Shown: positions 21,734-31,044 of the stretch, piece by piece | Numbering within the stretch: the stretch's first letter is position 1 | Layout of the letters: every line of letters starts with the position of its first letter | IMG/VR virus record: IMGVR_UViG_3300046787_000379 | Coordinates: 1-41,701 of that record | DNA from: a virus | DNA length: 41,701 nt | Strand: one strand, 5' to 3' | Position numbers and translations under genes: made by a program | The notes under the pieces: model-generated | What the model was told of the DNA's origin: nothing | Seen by the model: the letters and a program-made list of their open reading frames with translations, nothing else | Databases searched by the model: none

Positions 21734-22306
21734 ATGTGGAACGAAAAGACAGTTTCAGATAAATCGATAATTTTTATCAACACGAATACGGGAGAAGAAG
21801 CCTCCGCATCATTGGTGTATAATCATCCCGAATTAGGACGTTTTTATATGTTCGATTCGATTATGACTATGCCATTCCAGCGGAAATACGTCTTTGACCT
21901 TATTCAGCAAAATGAACGTATCGGAATAGAGAAAAAGGAGCTATTGACGCACCTAGAATCTGTCAAAGAGTTCATTAATGAAGGTAAACCAAATGAGGCA
22001 TTCGGTACGGTAATGTATATTGAATCGAAGCTAAAGGATGGATGGGATTATCAAAAAAGTAGCTTATTGATATGTGCTTTGTTAGTAGTTCAAGAGGGCG
22101 AAAACATAAATGGTTTCAATCAGTCCGACGCAGAGGAAAAGATTAATAAGTGGGCAGTAGATTTAACCATGCTCAGTTTTTTTTTGAACTTTGCTCAACT
22201 AAGAATAAACAGTTTGATGAACTTTGTAAACAGAAGTTCAAGCACATTTTCGGCGGTGGTATCCCAATCAACGGAGAACCAACCACAACCGTCCTCGGAA
22301 AGTTAA
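21734..22306 (+). CDS. Tail assembly chaperone, zero-frame product
   Basis: A 190-residue protein upstream of the tape measure gene. Residues 1-150 form an alpha-beta/helical domain (MWNEKTVSDKSIIFINTNTG...). After the run of nine T (22177-22185) the zero-frame C terminus turns Ser/Asn/Gln-rich (NRSSSTFSAVVSQSTE) and looks non-coding-like, while the -1 frame continues with a well-formed protein to 22479. This is the layout of G/GT tail chaperones, which hold the tape measure during tail assembly. Confidence 0.75.
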   Translation: MWNEKTVSDKSIIFINTNTGEEASASLVYNHPELGRFYMFDSIMTMPFQRKYVFDLIQQNERIGIEKKELLTHLESVKEFINEGKPNEAFGTVMYIESKLKDGWDYQKSSLLICALLVVQEGENINGFNQSDAEEKINKWAVDLTMLSFFLNFAQLRINSLMNFVNRSSSTFSAVVSQSTENQPQPSSES

Positions 22307-22479
22307 ACGACAAGCGTGATGAAGACTTGCAGTTGTTTATTCGGAGAGCTACAAACGGAAGTGTAATTGAACGTGATAGATTGCTTGAATATAGCTGTTA
22401 CGGGTTTTATAATGAGTTAAATTTATTTGTGCTAGAAAACAACAAAGATGCAAAAGGAAATATTCGAAATACAGTTTGA
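21734..22479 (+). CDS. Tail assembly chaperone, -1 frameshift product (GT-like)
   Basis: Slippage at T-TTT-TTT (22177-22183) would move ribosomes from ...DLTMLSFF into FELCSTKNKQFDELCKQKF and read to 22479. The combined protein has about 248 residues. The extension holds FGGGIPINGEP and KRDEDLQLFIRRA and a short C terminus; it overlaps the tape measure start (22448) by 32 bases. Frameshifted chaperones before the tape measure are a well-known rule in long-tailed phages; the ratio of the two products is usually fixed. Confidence 0.7.
22177..22185 (+). promoter_or_regulatory. -1 ribosomal frameshift site (nine T)
   Basis: T9 followed by G; zero-frame codons AGT TTT TTT TTG. The heptamer T-TTT-TTT fits X-XXY-YYZ. 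The downstream frame opens at this point and closes at 22479. No strong downstream hairpin was obvious by eye. Confidence 0.7.
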
Positions 22480-25400
22480 CCCTACGAGCTTCAATAGTAA
22501 TATCGATAAGGCTCTCGCTTCATTATCTAGGCTAGAAACACAATCAGGTGAATCTGCACTAGCTGTTCGCACGCTTGCGGGGTCTGTCGGCGGTGTTTCT
22601 TTCTCACGCCCAGTTGGTGAAATTCTTCGCCTAAATACAGCGTTAAGCCAAGTGAATGTTAGCACCTTAAAGCTAGACAATTCTCAGGAAGGTTTAGCTC
22701 GTGCTACCCGTTTGACAGAAGTCGCTATGAGAAATTATGGAAAGACTACTCAGGATACTACGGATAAAATCCAAAAGCAAGATAAGGCTACACAGAGTGC
22801 CATAAAATCTACTTTTACATTTGGAGAGCGAATCAGGTTTGCATTTAATAATTTAGCTGGAGCGTTAGGGATTACTGCGGGTATTGCAGGAATTGTTTCA
22901 TTAGGTAGGGCAATCCTTAATACATCAGCAGAGTTTGAAAAATATCGTGCCGTTTTAACGAACACCTTAGGCAGTACAGCACTGGCAAATAACGCATTAG
23001 CCACAATCACGGACTTTGCATCAAAAACACCATTTTCAGTTGCTCAATTAACAGAATCGTTTGTGAAATTAGCGAATCAAGGCTTTGTTCCATCAATTAA
23101 CGAATTGCGCAAACTAGGCGATTTGGCATCATCTACGGGAAAGGACTTTGATATGCTAGCGGAGGCAATCCTAGACGCACAAACGGGGGAATTTGAACGC
23201 CTAAAAGAGTTTGGTATCAAAGGCAAAGTAGAAGGAGACAAGGTAACGTTTGCATTTAAGGGTGTCCGCACGGAAATAGATAATAATGCCGAATCGATTC
23301 GTAAATATATTGTTGGATTAGGCGATATGAAAGGCGTTCAAGGGGCGATGGAGGCTATCTCACAAACCTTAACTGGACAAGTGTCAAACCTAGGTGACGC
23401 ATGGGACCAAATGCTGGTCGCTCTTGGCAATAATACAAGGGGGATTTTTACCACATTGATTGAATATTCTGGAATCGTTCTAAATAAGATTACGGAAATT
23501 AATAATGAGATGAATGCGCTTAGTAAAGTTGACCCTAATGCTGGTGGCTTTATGTCTATGTTTAGCGCCTGGGATAGAGTGGCAGGAAGGTCTATTGTAA
23601 AAAACAGAAAAGCATTACAAGAAATTACATCTGATATTATAGCAAATGCTAAGACTCAGGATGATATTGAAAAGGGAAAAGATAGACTTCGTGTAGTTTA
23701 TGATGAAAAAAGGGCACAAACAGATAAGCTATATAAAGCAAAATCAAGTGCATCTTTAAATGAATTTAGAAGCAGAGACTACAAGGGGTTAAGACAAGCA
23801 TACAATGAGCAGATTTTAGCTTTGGATGCTCAAGCAAAACTTATTGCAGACAAGAATAAAAAGTCATCAGAAGGTATATCAAAAGCAAAACAAAAGGAGC
23901 TTGATGCCCTAATGAAACTAGAAGAAGCCTACTGGAAGAAACTTCGTGATATGCGTTCTTCTTTGGCGACTTATAAGTTCCAGACTAGCCCAAAATCTGC
24001 TGAATCTATTCAAGCAGAATATGCCCGTTTGCTAGAAATTGAGAAGACTGAGATTCAAAAGCAATTTAGCAAGCTAGGCAAATTGAAGGTATTAACTATG
24101 CAAGCGGAGGCAGTAAAGATGTCAAAAGCTAGAAGCCAAACCGATATAGATGAGTTCAACAAAGCACAAGCTGACGCTTTAAACGGAATCAATCGCGCAA
24201 TTGAAGACCAAGAGTTTTCTATTCGAGAAAAGAAGATTGCATTGATGAAAGAAGGTTTTGTAAAGGACAACGAGGCCACTCAGCTAGAATACGATAAGCA
24301 AATTAACGCTATCGAAAGAGCTGGAGAAGACAGACTAAAAGCAATTGAAGAACAACGCAAGAGCGGGCTTTTGACTGATTTTAAAGCAGGTCAAGAGCGT
24401 ATCAGAGTAGAGAAGGAAACGCAGGCAAATATTGAGTTAGTAGAGCAAGATAGCTACGAGAAGCGATTGAAAAACTTACAGAAGTTTTACGAGGATATGC
24501 TAGGTATAACCGACGCTGAAAGCGCTAAGCGTGTTGCTAAGGATGCGGAGGCTATCGCTCAAACTGTGTTAAAGGAATCAGAGCGTTACGCCAAAGGTGA
24601 AATCACTTATGAGGAATACGAGCGGTCTATTGCAAGAAAGCAGTCCAGCTTCCGAAAAACAGAACTCGACACACAGCTAACTAATCAAGAGCAGTCACTT
24701 ATGTTATTGCAGGAGAGCTTAAAAGTAGCTGACGATGCAACAAAAACGGCTATTGAGACTAAAATTGCTTTGGCTAAGGAGGGCATTGCTAAGACTCAAA
24801 CCGAAATCAATACGGCTAACAAAGAATTTACTAGCCCAATTGATAGCCTAATTGGTAAGGCGTTTGGTATTGACCCTAATGACCCCGAATCAACTAAGGA
24901 TATTGAGAAATTCAAAGGAGCAGTAACATCCGCTATCAGCGAAACTGCTAAGGCTGTAAATCAATCGTTGCAGGCTCAAATTGATGCAGATAACCGTGCA
25001 ATTGAATCTCAGAAAAGACGCGTTGATGAAGCATCACGGATAGCGTCAGAAGGAAACGCTGAATACCTTCAACAAGAGGAAGAACGTATGCGTGAGCTAG
25101 AAGCAAAACGAGATGAGGATGCTAGAAAGCAATTAGCTATTAATGCGGCATTGCAAGCGTCGCAGGTTTTGGTTTCTATTACTGGCGCTTTAGCTAGTTC
25201 AGGTGGAGAGCCTATCCAAGTTGCGACTAAGGTAGCTACCATTATCGCCGCTCTTGCGACTGGTTTTGCCTTGGTATCTAGTTTGCAATCGAAAACGCCT
25301 AGTTTCTTTGAGGGTACAGATTTTGTGCCACTAGGGAATAATAAAAAAGGACGTGATACTGTGCCTGCTTTCCTACATGAGGGTGAGGCGGTAATTCAAG

Positions 25401-25723
25401 CTGACAAAAATAAAGCGTATGCGCCTGCAATAAAAGCTATCCGCAGAGGGTTAATTGACCCTGAAATTCTGAACGGATTTGTAACGGGAAGTAAGATGAA
25501 TCATTTTGCGTTGGGCCAGGCTTTACAAACAAGCTCAAATCCTTCGTTTAAGGAGACGCATTTTATTGAAATGAACGAACGGTTAGCTGGCCTTGAACAA
25601 GTTATGCTAGGCACAACGAAAGCGGTAAAACAGATAGGTGTGAATGTTAATTTAGATTCAGATGGGTTTAGCCTTTCTATTCAAAAGCATTTAGACCGCA
25701 AATCTAAAATTTGGAACGCATAA
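22448..25723 (+). CDS. Tape measure protein
   Basis: A 1091-residue protein that sets tail length. Layout: N-terminal tail-binding part, a membrane-like segment at about 137-157 (LAGALGITAGIAGIVSLGRA), the usual tape measure core (LTNTLGSTALANNALATITDFASKTP, then SVAQLTESFVKLANQG), long charged coiled-coil helices (about 380-890), a second hydrophobic stretch (about 905-955), and a C terminus with FLHEGEAVI, typical of tape measure ends. It overlaps the chaperone extension at its start and the next gene by one base at its stop (TAATG). Confidence 0.93.
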   Translation: MQKEIFEIQFDPTSFNSNIDKALASLSRLETQSGESALAVRTLAGSVGGVSFSRPVGEILRLNTALSQVNVSTLKLDNSQEGLARATRLTEVAMRNYGKTTQDTTDKIQKQDKATQSAIKSTFTFGERIRFAFNNLAGALGITAGIAGIVSLGRAILNTSAEFEKYRAVLTNTLGSTALANNALATITDFASKTPFSVAQLTESFVKLANQGFVPSINELRKLGDLASSTGKDFDMLAEAILDAQTGEFERLKEFGIKGKVEGDKVTFAFKGVRTEIDNNAESIRKYIVGLGDMKGVQGAMEAISQTLTGQVSNLGDAWDQMLVALGNNTRGIFTTLIEYSGIVLNKITEINNEMNALSKVDPNAGGFMSMFSAWDRVAGRSIVKNRKALQEITSDIIANAKTQDDIEKGKDRLRVVYDEKRAQTDKLYKAKSSASLNEFRSRDYKGLRQAYNEQILALDAQAKLIADKNKKSSEGISKAKQKELDALMKLEEAYWKKLRDMRSSLATYKFQTSPKSAESIQAEYARLLEIEKTEIQKQFSKLGKLKVLTMQAEAVKMSKARSQTDIDEFNKAQADALNGINRAIEDQEFSIREKKIALMKEGFVKDNEATQLEYDKQINAIERAGEDRLKAIEEQRKSGLLTDFKAGQERIRVEKETQANIELVEQDSYEKRLKNLQKFYEDMLGITDAESAKRVAKDAEAIAQTVLKESERYAKGEITYEEYERSIARKQSSFRKTELDTQLTNQEQSLMLLQESLKVADDATKTAIETKIALAKEGIAKTQTEINTANKEFTSPIDSLIGKAFGIDPNDPESTKDIEKFKGAVTSAISETAKAVNQSLQAQIDADNRAIESQKRRVDEASRIASEGNAEYLQQEEERMRELEAKRDEDARKQLAINAALQASQVLVSITGALASSGGEPIQVATKVATIIAALATGFALVSSLQSKTPSFFEGTDFVPLGNNKKGRDTVPAFLHEGEAVIQADKNKAYAPAIKAIRRGLIDPEILNGFVTGSKMNHFALGQALQTSSNPSFKETHFIEMNERLAGLEQVMLGTTKAVKQIGVNVNLDSDGFSLSIQKHLDRKSKIWNA

Positions 25724-27648
25724 TGGGATTAATCAAAATTGAAATACGTAAGCATCAGCTCGTAAATAAACAAGGCGAAAACGTTATTATTGATTGCGTT
25801 GATAATCAAGGTGCGTATGTGCTAGGTAATGTCGATTCTACTTGGATTGATATTACAAATGATACGTCCGGATTAGATGAGCTAGAACTATACATTAAGC
25901 GTCCAGTAAATTCGGCAAAAGCATCCGAGCGTTCGGCTACGGCACAGATTACAATTGCTGGCCCATCTGAAACGCTTGTGATGGAGTGGTTATACGAAAC
26001 AGCTTGTAGTCAGCTAAATTACTTTGACGTTAGAATTACAGACCTCTCTTGCAATTTGATTTACAATATGTTTTCTCTAAAAGCAGATAACATTGAGTAT
26101 TGCACGAACGATGGATGTGGAGTGACGCTTCCATTAAGAGAGGCAGACAATGAGTATTTTAAGCTGAAAAAAATCTCAATAATGGATAATCACTTGAAGT
26201 GGTTCTCCGAAGACGGCACAAAGGAGCATCCAACATTTTTGGTGACGATTTTGAATCAGATGACATTATTGCAATCTGTTGCGGTAGGTATGTATTTGTT
26301 CGTTCAAAATCTTCCAGGTGTTGGCCTTATTGTGGACGCAATCGCTGATATTGAAAAAGCAATCCGCAAATCGTTAGGTATCGGATATTACGCTCCTGCG
26401 CCATTGGTTAGAACGCTATTACAGAATATTACCCTGAAAGCGGGATTAACTATGGAAACAATTTTTGACGTCGGTCAAGACGCTGAAAATGATTGCCTAT
26501 TTATTCCATACGGTGGAGACTACCACCAAAACGATGCTAATAATGGGTCAGGCTCACCGAGTACAAAATACATTTGGGGTAATCGTTATATTTGGTCTGC
26601 TGATAAATTCATCGAGGCGTTGTGTAAGGCTTATAACTGCTATTGGGAAATTGGTAATGGTATTTTATACATTAAGAAAAATATTGACCTAACAGAAAGC
26701 GAGCCATTTGATTTCCGTGGCGATATTATTGGGAACGTTTGCTATGCCTATAACCTCGAAAAGAAGCCATCCTACGGCAGATACGAGTACGCCAGTGATG
26801 CGTCTGATATGTCCTCAAATAGTTCAGCTATTGCTTATAATGATATTGTCGATTTTGATGGCGAAGCTGATAACCCAATTTTGGAGGGAGAACTTGAAAA
26901 GCGCTTAGAGTTCGCTAATACTAGCTTCTTGCATGATAGCTTTTCTACTAACCCTTTTATCGAAATTTTCGATACCGCCTACATAATTGCCTACATCTTA
27001 GCCGGATTACTTTCTTTTGTTGCCAGTTCATTGATTGCTGGAACAGTTACGGCTACGGGGGCAGTGTTAATAACGGCAGGTGTGGCTTATTTCGTCGCTT
27101 CAATAAGCATTTCAGTGGCTGACAAGAAAAACGAATATGGAGAAGATTCTGTTTATGGTGGCTCGATTCGCCTTATGGGAAGTGGTTCAATAAACACTCC
27201 TAAATTAATCCGTTATGACGCCGAAAATACATCGATTGGAAATGCTAAAGCCGTGTACGCTAATATCGAGGATATTCAGCCATCTTGGATGAACACGAAT
27301 AACGTAGCTTACGAAGACCAACCATGGGGGTCTAGCCTGAAAAAGCCTTTCACAAAAGTGTGGAATTACCCTATGTATTTCGATGCAAATTATATCGGAA
27401 ATATGTATGATAAATACCACGAATTGACCGACAATCCATTCAAAGTTAATATTGGAAATAAAACGCTTACTTTGGTTTTGCCATTATGTTGCGACACTAT
27501 TGTAACCACTGGTTTAATTGGTGACATTGGGCGTATTGTGGGGCAGGTTGCTAGGGTAAGTGATACAGAGAAAATTTTAGTCGAGGAAGTCAAAGTATCG
27601 TACAAGGATATGTACATTGAAATCAAGGGAAAAATAATTTACATCTAA
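25723..27648 (+). CDS. Distal tail / baseplate-type protein
   Basis: About 641 residues from ATG 25723 (TAATG overlap with the tape measure stop; the TTG at 25711 is inside that gene). The N-terminal ~150 residues look like a beta-rich tail tip domain. A hydrophobic pair near residues 415-460 (IIAYILAGLLSFVASSLIAG, then ATGAVLITAGVAYFVASISI) could be a membrane-insertion or membrane-active segment, uncommon in a tail tip. The C terminus is beta-rich (GDIGRIVGQVARV). Position right after the tape measure fits a Dit/Tal-like tail tip role. The exact family is not recognised. Confidence 0.65.
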   Translation: MGLIKIEIRKHQLVNKQGENVIIDCVDNQGAYVLGNVDSTWIDITNDTSGLDELELYIKRPVNSAKASERSATAQITIAGPSETLVMEWLYETACSQLNYFDVRITDLSCNLIYNMFSLKADNIEYCTNDGCGVTLPLREADNEYFKLKKISIMDNHLKWFSEDGTKEHPTFLVTILNQMTLLQSVAVGMYLFVQNLPGVGLIVDAIADIEKAIRKSLGIGYYAPAPLVRTLLQNITLKAGLTMETIFDVGQDAENDCLFIPYGGDYHQNDANNGSGSPSTKYIWGNRYIWSADKFIEALCKAYNCYWEIGNGILYIKKNIDLTESEPFDFRGDIIGNVCYAYNLEKKPSYGRYEYASDASDMSSNSSAIAYNDIVDFDGEADNPILEGELEKRLEFANTSFLHDSFSTNPFIEIFDTAYIIAYILAGLLSFVASSLIAGTVTATGAVLITAGVAYFVASISISVADKKNEYGEDSVYGGSIRLMGSGSINTPKLIRYDAENTSIGNAKAVYANIEDIQPSWMNTNNVAYEDQPWGSSLKKPFTKVWNYPMYFDANYIGNMYDKYHELTDNPFKVNIGNKTLTLVLPLCCDTIVTTGLIGDIGRIVGQVARVSDTEKILVEEVKVSYKDMYIEIKGKIIYI

Positions 27649-27652
27649 GAAA

Positions 27653-28810
27653 ATGAAACTTTACAAAGGAGAGGGTAATGTATTTCGCGAGGAATTGGAC
27701 GCTTGTAAAACAGCTAGCCATAAAAAATGCCCATCGTACGCAATACCTATAACGGATGCAACAAAATGGTCAATTAGCTACCAGCTACAACTTAAAGCTG
27801 AACCTGCTAGGATAAAGGCTTTTTTCCGTGACTTGTGCACTGAAATGGAGACAGAGATGAAATTCACTACTCTATTATACGCTACTGACCCTAGCAATAA
27901 TTATTATGCAAATTTCCTAGGGTTAAAAACTTTACCTGAGTACGATTCATTCTACATTTATTTTGAGGTTCGGTACGCCGATAATTCAATTGAACGTTTC
28001 TTCTCGCAGGACTTTTTAAAAGAGCGCTGTGACGTTGTCAATGTAATTGAAGCATGCTATTCAGAGCTAGACAATGGCGGGTACGATTCTCTTGGAAACT
28101 ATATTGGATTGCCAAATGAGGTCATTATGGGTAACGCTGAATTGCGGTACTACCACATGTATCCAGTTCGCGAACTGACGTCTATGTACCAAGGTAAAAC
28201 CATGACTTACAAGACGCTAAATAATGGCTCAAAGGTTGTAAAAACAACAGCCGAAACGACCTATCAAATTAGCTATGAGGTACTGCCTTATTGGTATGAC
28301 GAAGAAGTTGCTATGGCCTTTGAAAAGGGTGTAATAACTGTTTTAGATAAGCAATACACGCTAAAAGAATACAAGGCTGAGGCAATCGGAAATCCATCGT
28401 GTAGTCGCGTTTATAATACTATCCTAGCATCAGAGGTCAAAATCGTAGCTATGTCTTGCGGTAGCGCTGATTGCCAAACATTCTTCTGTGTTCCGACATC
28501 ATTTAGCCACACAACTATTTCTCCGTGTTTGGATGGTACAGAGCCTTCGCAAACGGAAGTGACCGTAAGTGGATTACACCCAATTTCGCTGGAAAGTATT
28601 TCAAATGACACTGGCGCGTCAATTGTAATTAATGGCCACGAAGAAGATGGGTCATATGTTGATTTTCAATCAATTGAAATTTATAACCCAACTACTCCGG
28701 GAACAATCGTAATCACTTATGAGGATTGCAATGGTGTAGCACAAAAAACAATTTATGTAACGGCTGGTGACTGTTGCTGGTTAGGAGACTTAATAGAATT
28801 AAATTCATAA
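27653..28810 (+). CDS. Cysteine-rich virion protein (tail tip)
   Basis: A 385-residue protein with about 13 Cys (for example MSCGSADCQTFFC and GDCCW near the end). The first ~270 residues are mixed alpha-beta; the C-terminal ~110 (ISPCLDGTEPSQTEVTVSG onward) resemble a small Ig-like or carbohydrate-binding beta-sandwich. It follows the tail tip gene by 4 bases. A tail component that may contact the host surface is likely; no named family is seen. Confidence 0.6.
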   Translation: MKLYKGEGNVFREELDACKTASHKKCPSYAIPITDATKWSISYQLQLKAEPARIKAFFRDLCTEMETEMKFTTLLYATDPSNNYYANFLGLKTLPEYDSFYIYFEVRYADNSIERFFSQDFLKERCDVVNVIEACYSELDNGGYDSLGNYIGLPNEVIMGNAELRYYHMYPVRELTSMYQGKTMTYKTLNNGSKVVKTTAETTYQISYEVLPYWYDEEVAMAFEKGVITVLDKQYTLKEYKAEAIGNPSCSRVYNTILASEVKIVAMSCGSADCQTFFCVPTSFSHTTISPCLDGTEPSQTEVTVSGLHPISLESISNDTGASIVINGHEEDGSYVDFQSIEIYNPTTPGTIVITYEDCNGVAQKTIYVTAGDCCWLGDLIELNS

Positions 28811-28813
28811 GAT

Positions 28814-29257
28814 ATGCCAAATAGAGACGTAACAATCCGATTAATGTCGGCAGGAGAGGACGCAAACAATTTCAACATACGAGATAATACTGGTGTGATT
28901 TTATTTAGTGGTGTTAGCCGTGAATCAATCATGAGTCCAAGTGGCTTATTGTTATCAGTACCATACGAAACCACATCCCTCACTATTGAATCAACTGGTG
29001 TGTGTGCCACAACTAAGACCGTGAACCTAGTTCCAGCGCCACCGCTATTGAAGCGATACTACGAGTTAGTTGCGTGCGATTCAGGATTACCAAATGTTTA
29101 TACCAAACTACCTAATACCTTGCCTGCAAATCAGTACGTAAAACCTGGACTTACTAACATATTTTATGTTTACCAAGGTGCATTTATTGATTCGTACACA
29201 GACCCCTCAAATCTAGATACGAGTGTAGTTCCAACATCGGGTGTAGGATGCCCATAA
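28814..29257 (+). CDS. Hypothetical virion-type protein
   Basis: A 147-residue, beta-rich protein (MPNRDVTIRLMSAGEDANNF...). The alternating pattern and Thr/Val/Pro-rich segments (LTIESTGVCATTKTVNLVPAP) fit a small beta-sandwich decoration or tail protein. It lies 3 bases after the Cys-rich tail protein. No family is recognised. Confidence 0.55.
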   Translation: MPNRDVTIRLMSAGEDANNFNIRDNTGVILFSGVSRESIMSPSGLLLSVPYETTSLTIESTGVCATTKTVNLVPAPPLLKRYYELVACDSGLPNVYTKLPNTLPANQYVKPGLTNIFYVYQGAFIDSYTDPSNLDTSVVPTSGVGCP

Positions 29258-29269
29258 ACAAAATAATCT

Positions 29270-30262
29270 ATGACAAACGAGCAAGAATTAAAAGTTGAAG
29301 CGATTAGGAAACACTTCAATTCAACAAATATGAGAATCAGTGATTTTTGGACTGAATTCTACGAATCATACGGTTACAATAATAGAACTGGGTTAAAGAA
29401 ACTTTGCATAGTAAATAACATTACTGTTAGGGAAAGAGCTAAATTAAGAAGCATAAGTAATGGCGTAAAGACTGAGTTCGGTCTTGATGAATTAGATGAT
29501 TTTGGTATAGCGCCTAGTATTGGAAAAGAATATACTAGTTTGCAACTACCAAGCGAATTAAAGCGCATTGGAATCCTATCTGACATTCATTTTCCTTATC
29601 ATAGCGTAGAAGCATTACGGACTGCGATTAAGTATTTGCGTGAACAAGAAATCGATTGCCTTTATCTGAACGGTGATATCTTCGATTTTTACAGCATCAG
29701 TCGTCACGAGAAAGACCCTGATATGCGCGATTTTCCGAGAGAGGTTGAGATGAATAAAGAGTTTGTTCAGAAGCTACGCAATCTGTTCCCTACAATACCA
29801 ATTTATTACAAGCTAGGAAATCATGAGAATCGTTACGCAAAATCATTGCAAGTAAACGCAGAGGAATTTGCTCAGATACACGAGCTTCAATTCGATATAT
29901 TCTTTGGTTTTGATAGATTGGATTTCAGGATAGTAAACGATTGGCAGGGAATGGAGATGGTTGATTTGCTGGTGCTTCACGGCCACGAGCTTTATGGTGG
30001 TGGCGGTGTGAACCCTAGCCAAAACTTATTCAACAAGACCATCTGCAATACGCTTATTGGACACGTTCATCGGACTTCAAACACTACCAAAAAGACTGGA
30101 TTCAAGAAATTTATCCATACTTATTCTACGGGATGCCTTACGGTTTTAAGCCCAAAATATATGCCATTCTCACAGCACAATCATGGATTTGCTTTGGTAG
30201 AAATAGAAAATGGGATTTCTAAGGTTAAGAACTTGGTAATCAAGGATGGTAAGGTATTGTAG
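29270..30262 (+). CDS. Calcineurin-like metallophosphoesterase
   Basis: A 330-residue protein. The N-terminal ~90 residues are a helical, HTH-like region (IRKHFNSTNMRISDFW...). The C-terminal domain has the complete metallophosphoesterase set: SDIHFP (Asp105, His107), NGDIFD (Asp136), GNHENR (Asn184, His185), LHGHE (His237, His239), GHVHR (His265, His267). It could cut nucleotides, cyclic nucleotides or DNA ends. It stands between tail genes, directly before the probable tail tube gene, so either it is a packaged enzyme or an insertion (moron-like) sharing the late transcript. No own promoter is visible. Confidence 0.9.
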   Translation: MTNEQELKVEAIRKHFNSTNMRISDFWTEFYESYGYNNRTGLKKLCIVNNITVRERAKLRSISNGVKTEFGLDELDDFGIAPSIGKEYTSLQLPSELKRIGILSDIHFPYHSVEALRTAIKYLREQEIDCLYLNGDIFDFYSISRHEKDPDMRDFPREVEMNKEFVQKLRNLFPTIPIYYKLGNHENRYAKSLQVNAEEFAQIHELQFDIFFGFDRLDFRIVNDWQGMEMVDLLVLHGHELYGGGGVNPSQNLFNKTICNTLIGHVHRTSNTTKKTGFKKFIHTYSTGCLTVLSPKYMPFSQHNHGFALVEIENGISKVKNLVIKDGKVL

Positions 30263-30281
30263 TTTTGTCGATAAGCACATA

Positions 30282-30311
30282 TTTGTAGTTAAAAAAATAG
30301 CCATATATTTG
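30282..30311 (+). promoter_or_regulatory. Late-type promoter without palindrome (tail tube)
   Basis: TTTG 30282-30285, 18 bp, TATATTTG 30304-30311, a perfect TAnnTTTG box. The spacer (TAGTTAAAAAAATAGCCA) lacks the CTAAATT palindrome. The leader is about 45 bases, with TACATAGCGGTACT at 30317-30330. Confidence 0.75.
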
Positions 30312-30363
30312 TATTGTACATAGCGGTACTGATGGCAATTTTCAACTTTTAAACAGAAAAAAA

Positions 30364-30972
30364 ATGCCGATTAATTATTCAAATTTCGTGGATTGTGCTG
30401 GCGATACTTGCGTTAAGGTAACGTTGCCAGTTAAGTCATCTCAGGCGTGCGATTGCACTACTTGGGGAGGTCGTATTAACGACTTGTATTTCATCGATTG
30501 TTCAGAAGAAGTTTCTGCTGAAAATTTAATCGATACCGCTTGGTGGACTGCATTAAAAGCTGATGACAAGATTTTCAACTTAGGTGTTGGAATCGGTGGT
30601 TATGCTAAGAAAAATGCAATCACTTTTGACGCGGGTGGATGTGGAGTTCCTACAATTCAGGACATCGAATGGGCTTTAACATATCAGGTATTCTGTATGG
30701 ATAAGTCTTCTGCTATGTACACTCACGAGTTTGCGAACGACTTAATCAATGGTGGTTTAAAGAACTACAACGTGATTGCTCGTTTCTGCGATGGAGACAA
30801 CATGATTTTACCAATTGGTAAGGTATCGTTATCAGATTTCAACAATGAGTTGCCAACTGATATTACTGGCTTTATGTCGTTCTCTTATGAGTTCTCTTGG
30901 AAATCAATGGTAGTTCCGACTCCATTAGAGGTTGCAGGCTTACAAGCAGTATTGCCAAAAGCAACAAGATAG
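30364..30972 (+). CDS. Probable major tail (tube) protein
   Basis: A 202-residue protein with 8 Cys (VDCAGDTC, ACDC, IDC, GGC, VFC, RFC). It is called as tail tube from several signs: its own perfect promoter, its own terminator, an apparent bias to a small set of codons such as those in highly expressed genes, beta-rich content, and normal tube-protein length. There is no sequence family I can name. It lies upstream of the portal, separate from the chaperone and tape measure genes by 8 kb, which is not the common order. An alternative is a capsid decoration protein. Confidence 0.6.
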   Translation: MPINYSNFVDCAGDTCVKVTLPVKSSQACDCTTWGGRINDLYFIDCSEEVSAENLIDTAWWTALKADDKIFNLGVGIGGYAKKNAITFDAGGCGVPTIQDIEWALTYQVFCMDKSSAMYTHEFANDLINGGLKNYNVIARFCDGDNMILPIGKVSLSDFNNELPTDITGFMSFSYEFSWKSMVVPTPLEVAGLQAVLPKATR

Positions 30973-31002
30973 TAGTTTGTTTGTGTTTGATGAATAATGA
31001 AA

Positions 31003-31030
31003 ATGGGGAGGGGTTATGCCCCTCCTTTTT
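31003..31030 (+). terminator. Intrinsic terminator after the tail tube gene
   Basis: GGAGGGG (31007-31013), loop TTATG, CCCCTCC (31019-31025), five T. The open frame through it (from 30997) is a false start of the portal gene; the portal starts at 31045. Confidence 0.88.
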
Positions 31031-31044
31031 CACTTTATAGAGAT

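Noticed and set aside
30997-31044. Longer portal start at ATG 30997
   Set aside because: The first 16 codons run through the intrinsic terminator at 31003-31030; ATG 31045 is the first start after it.
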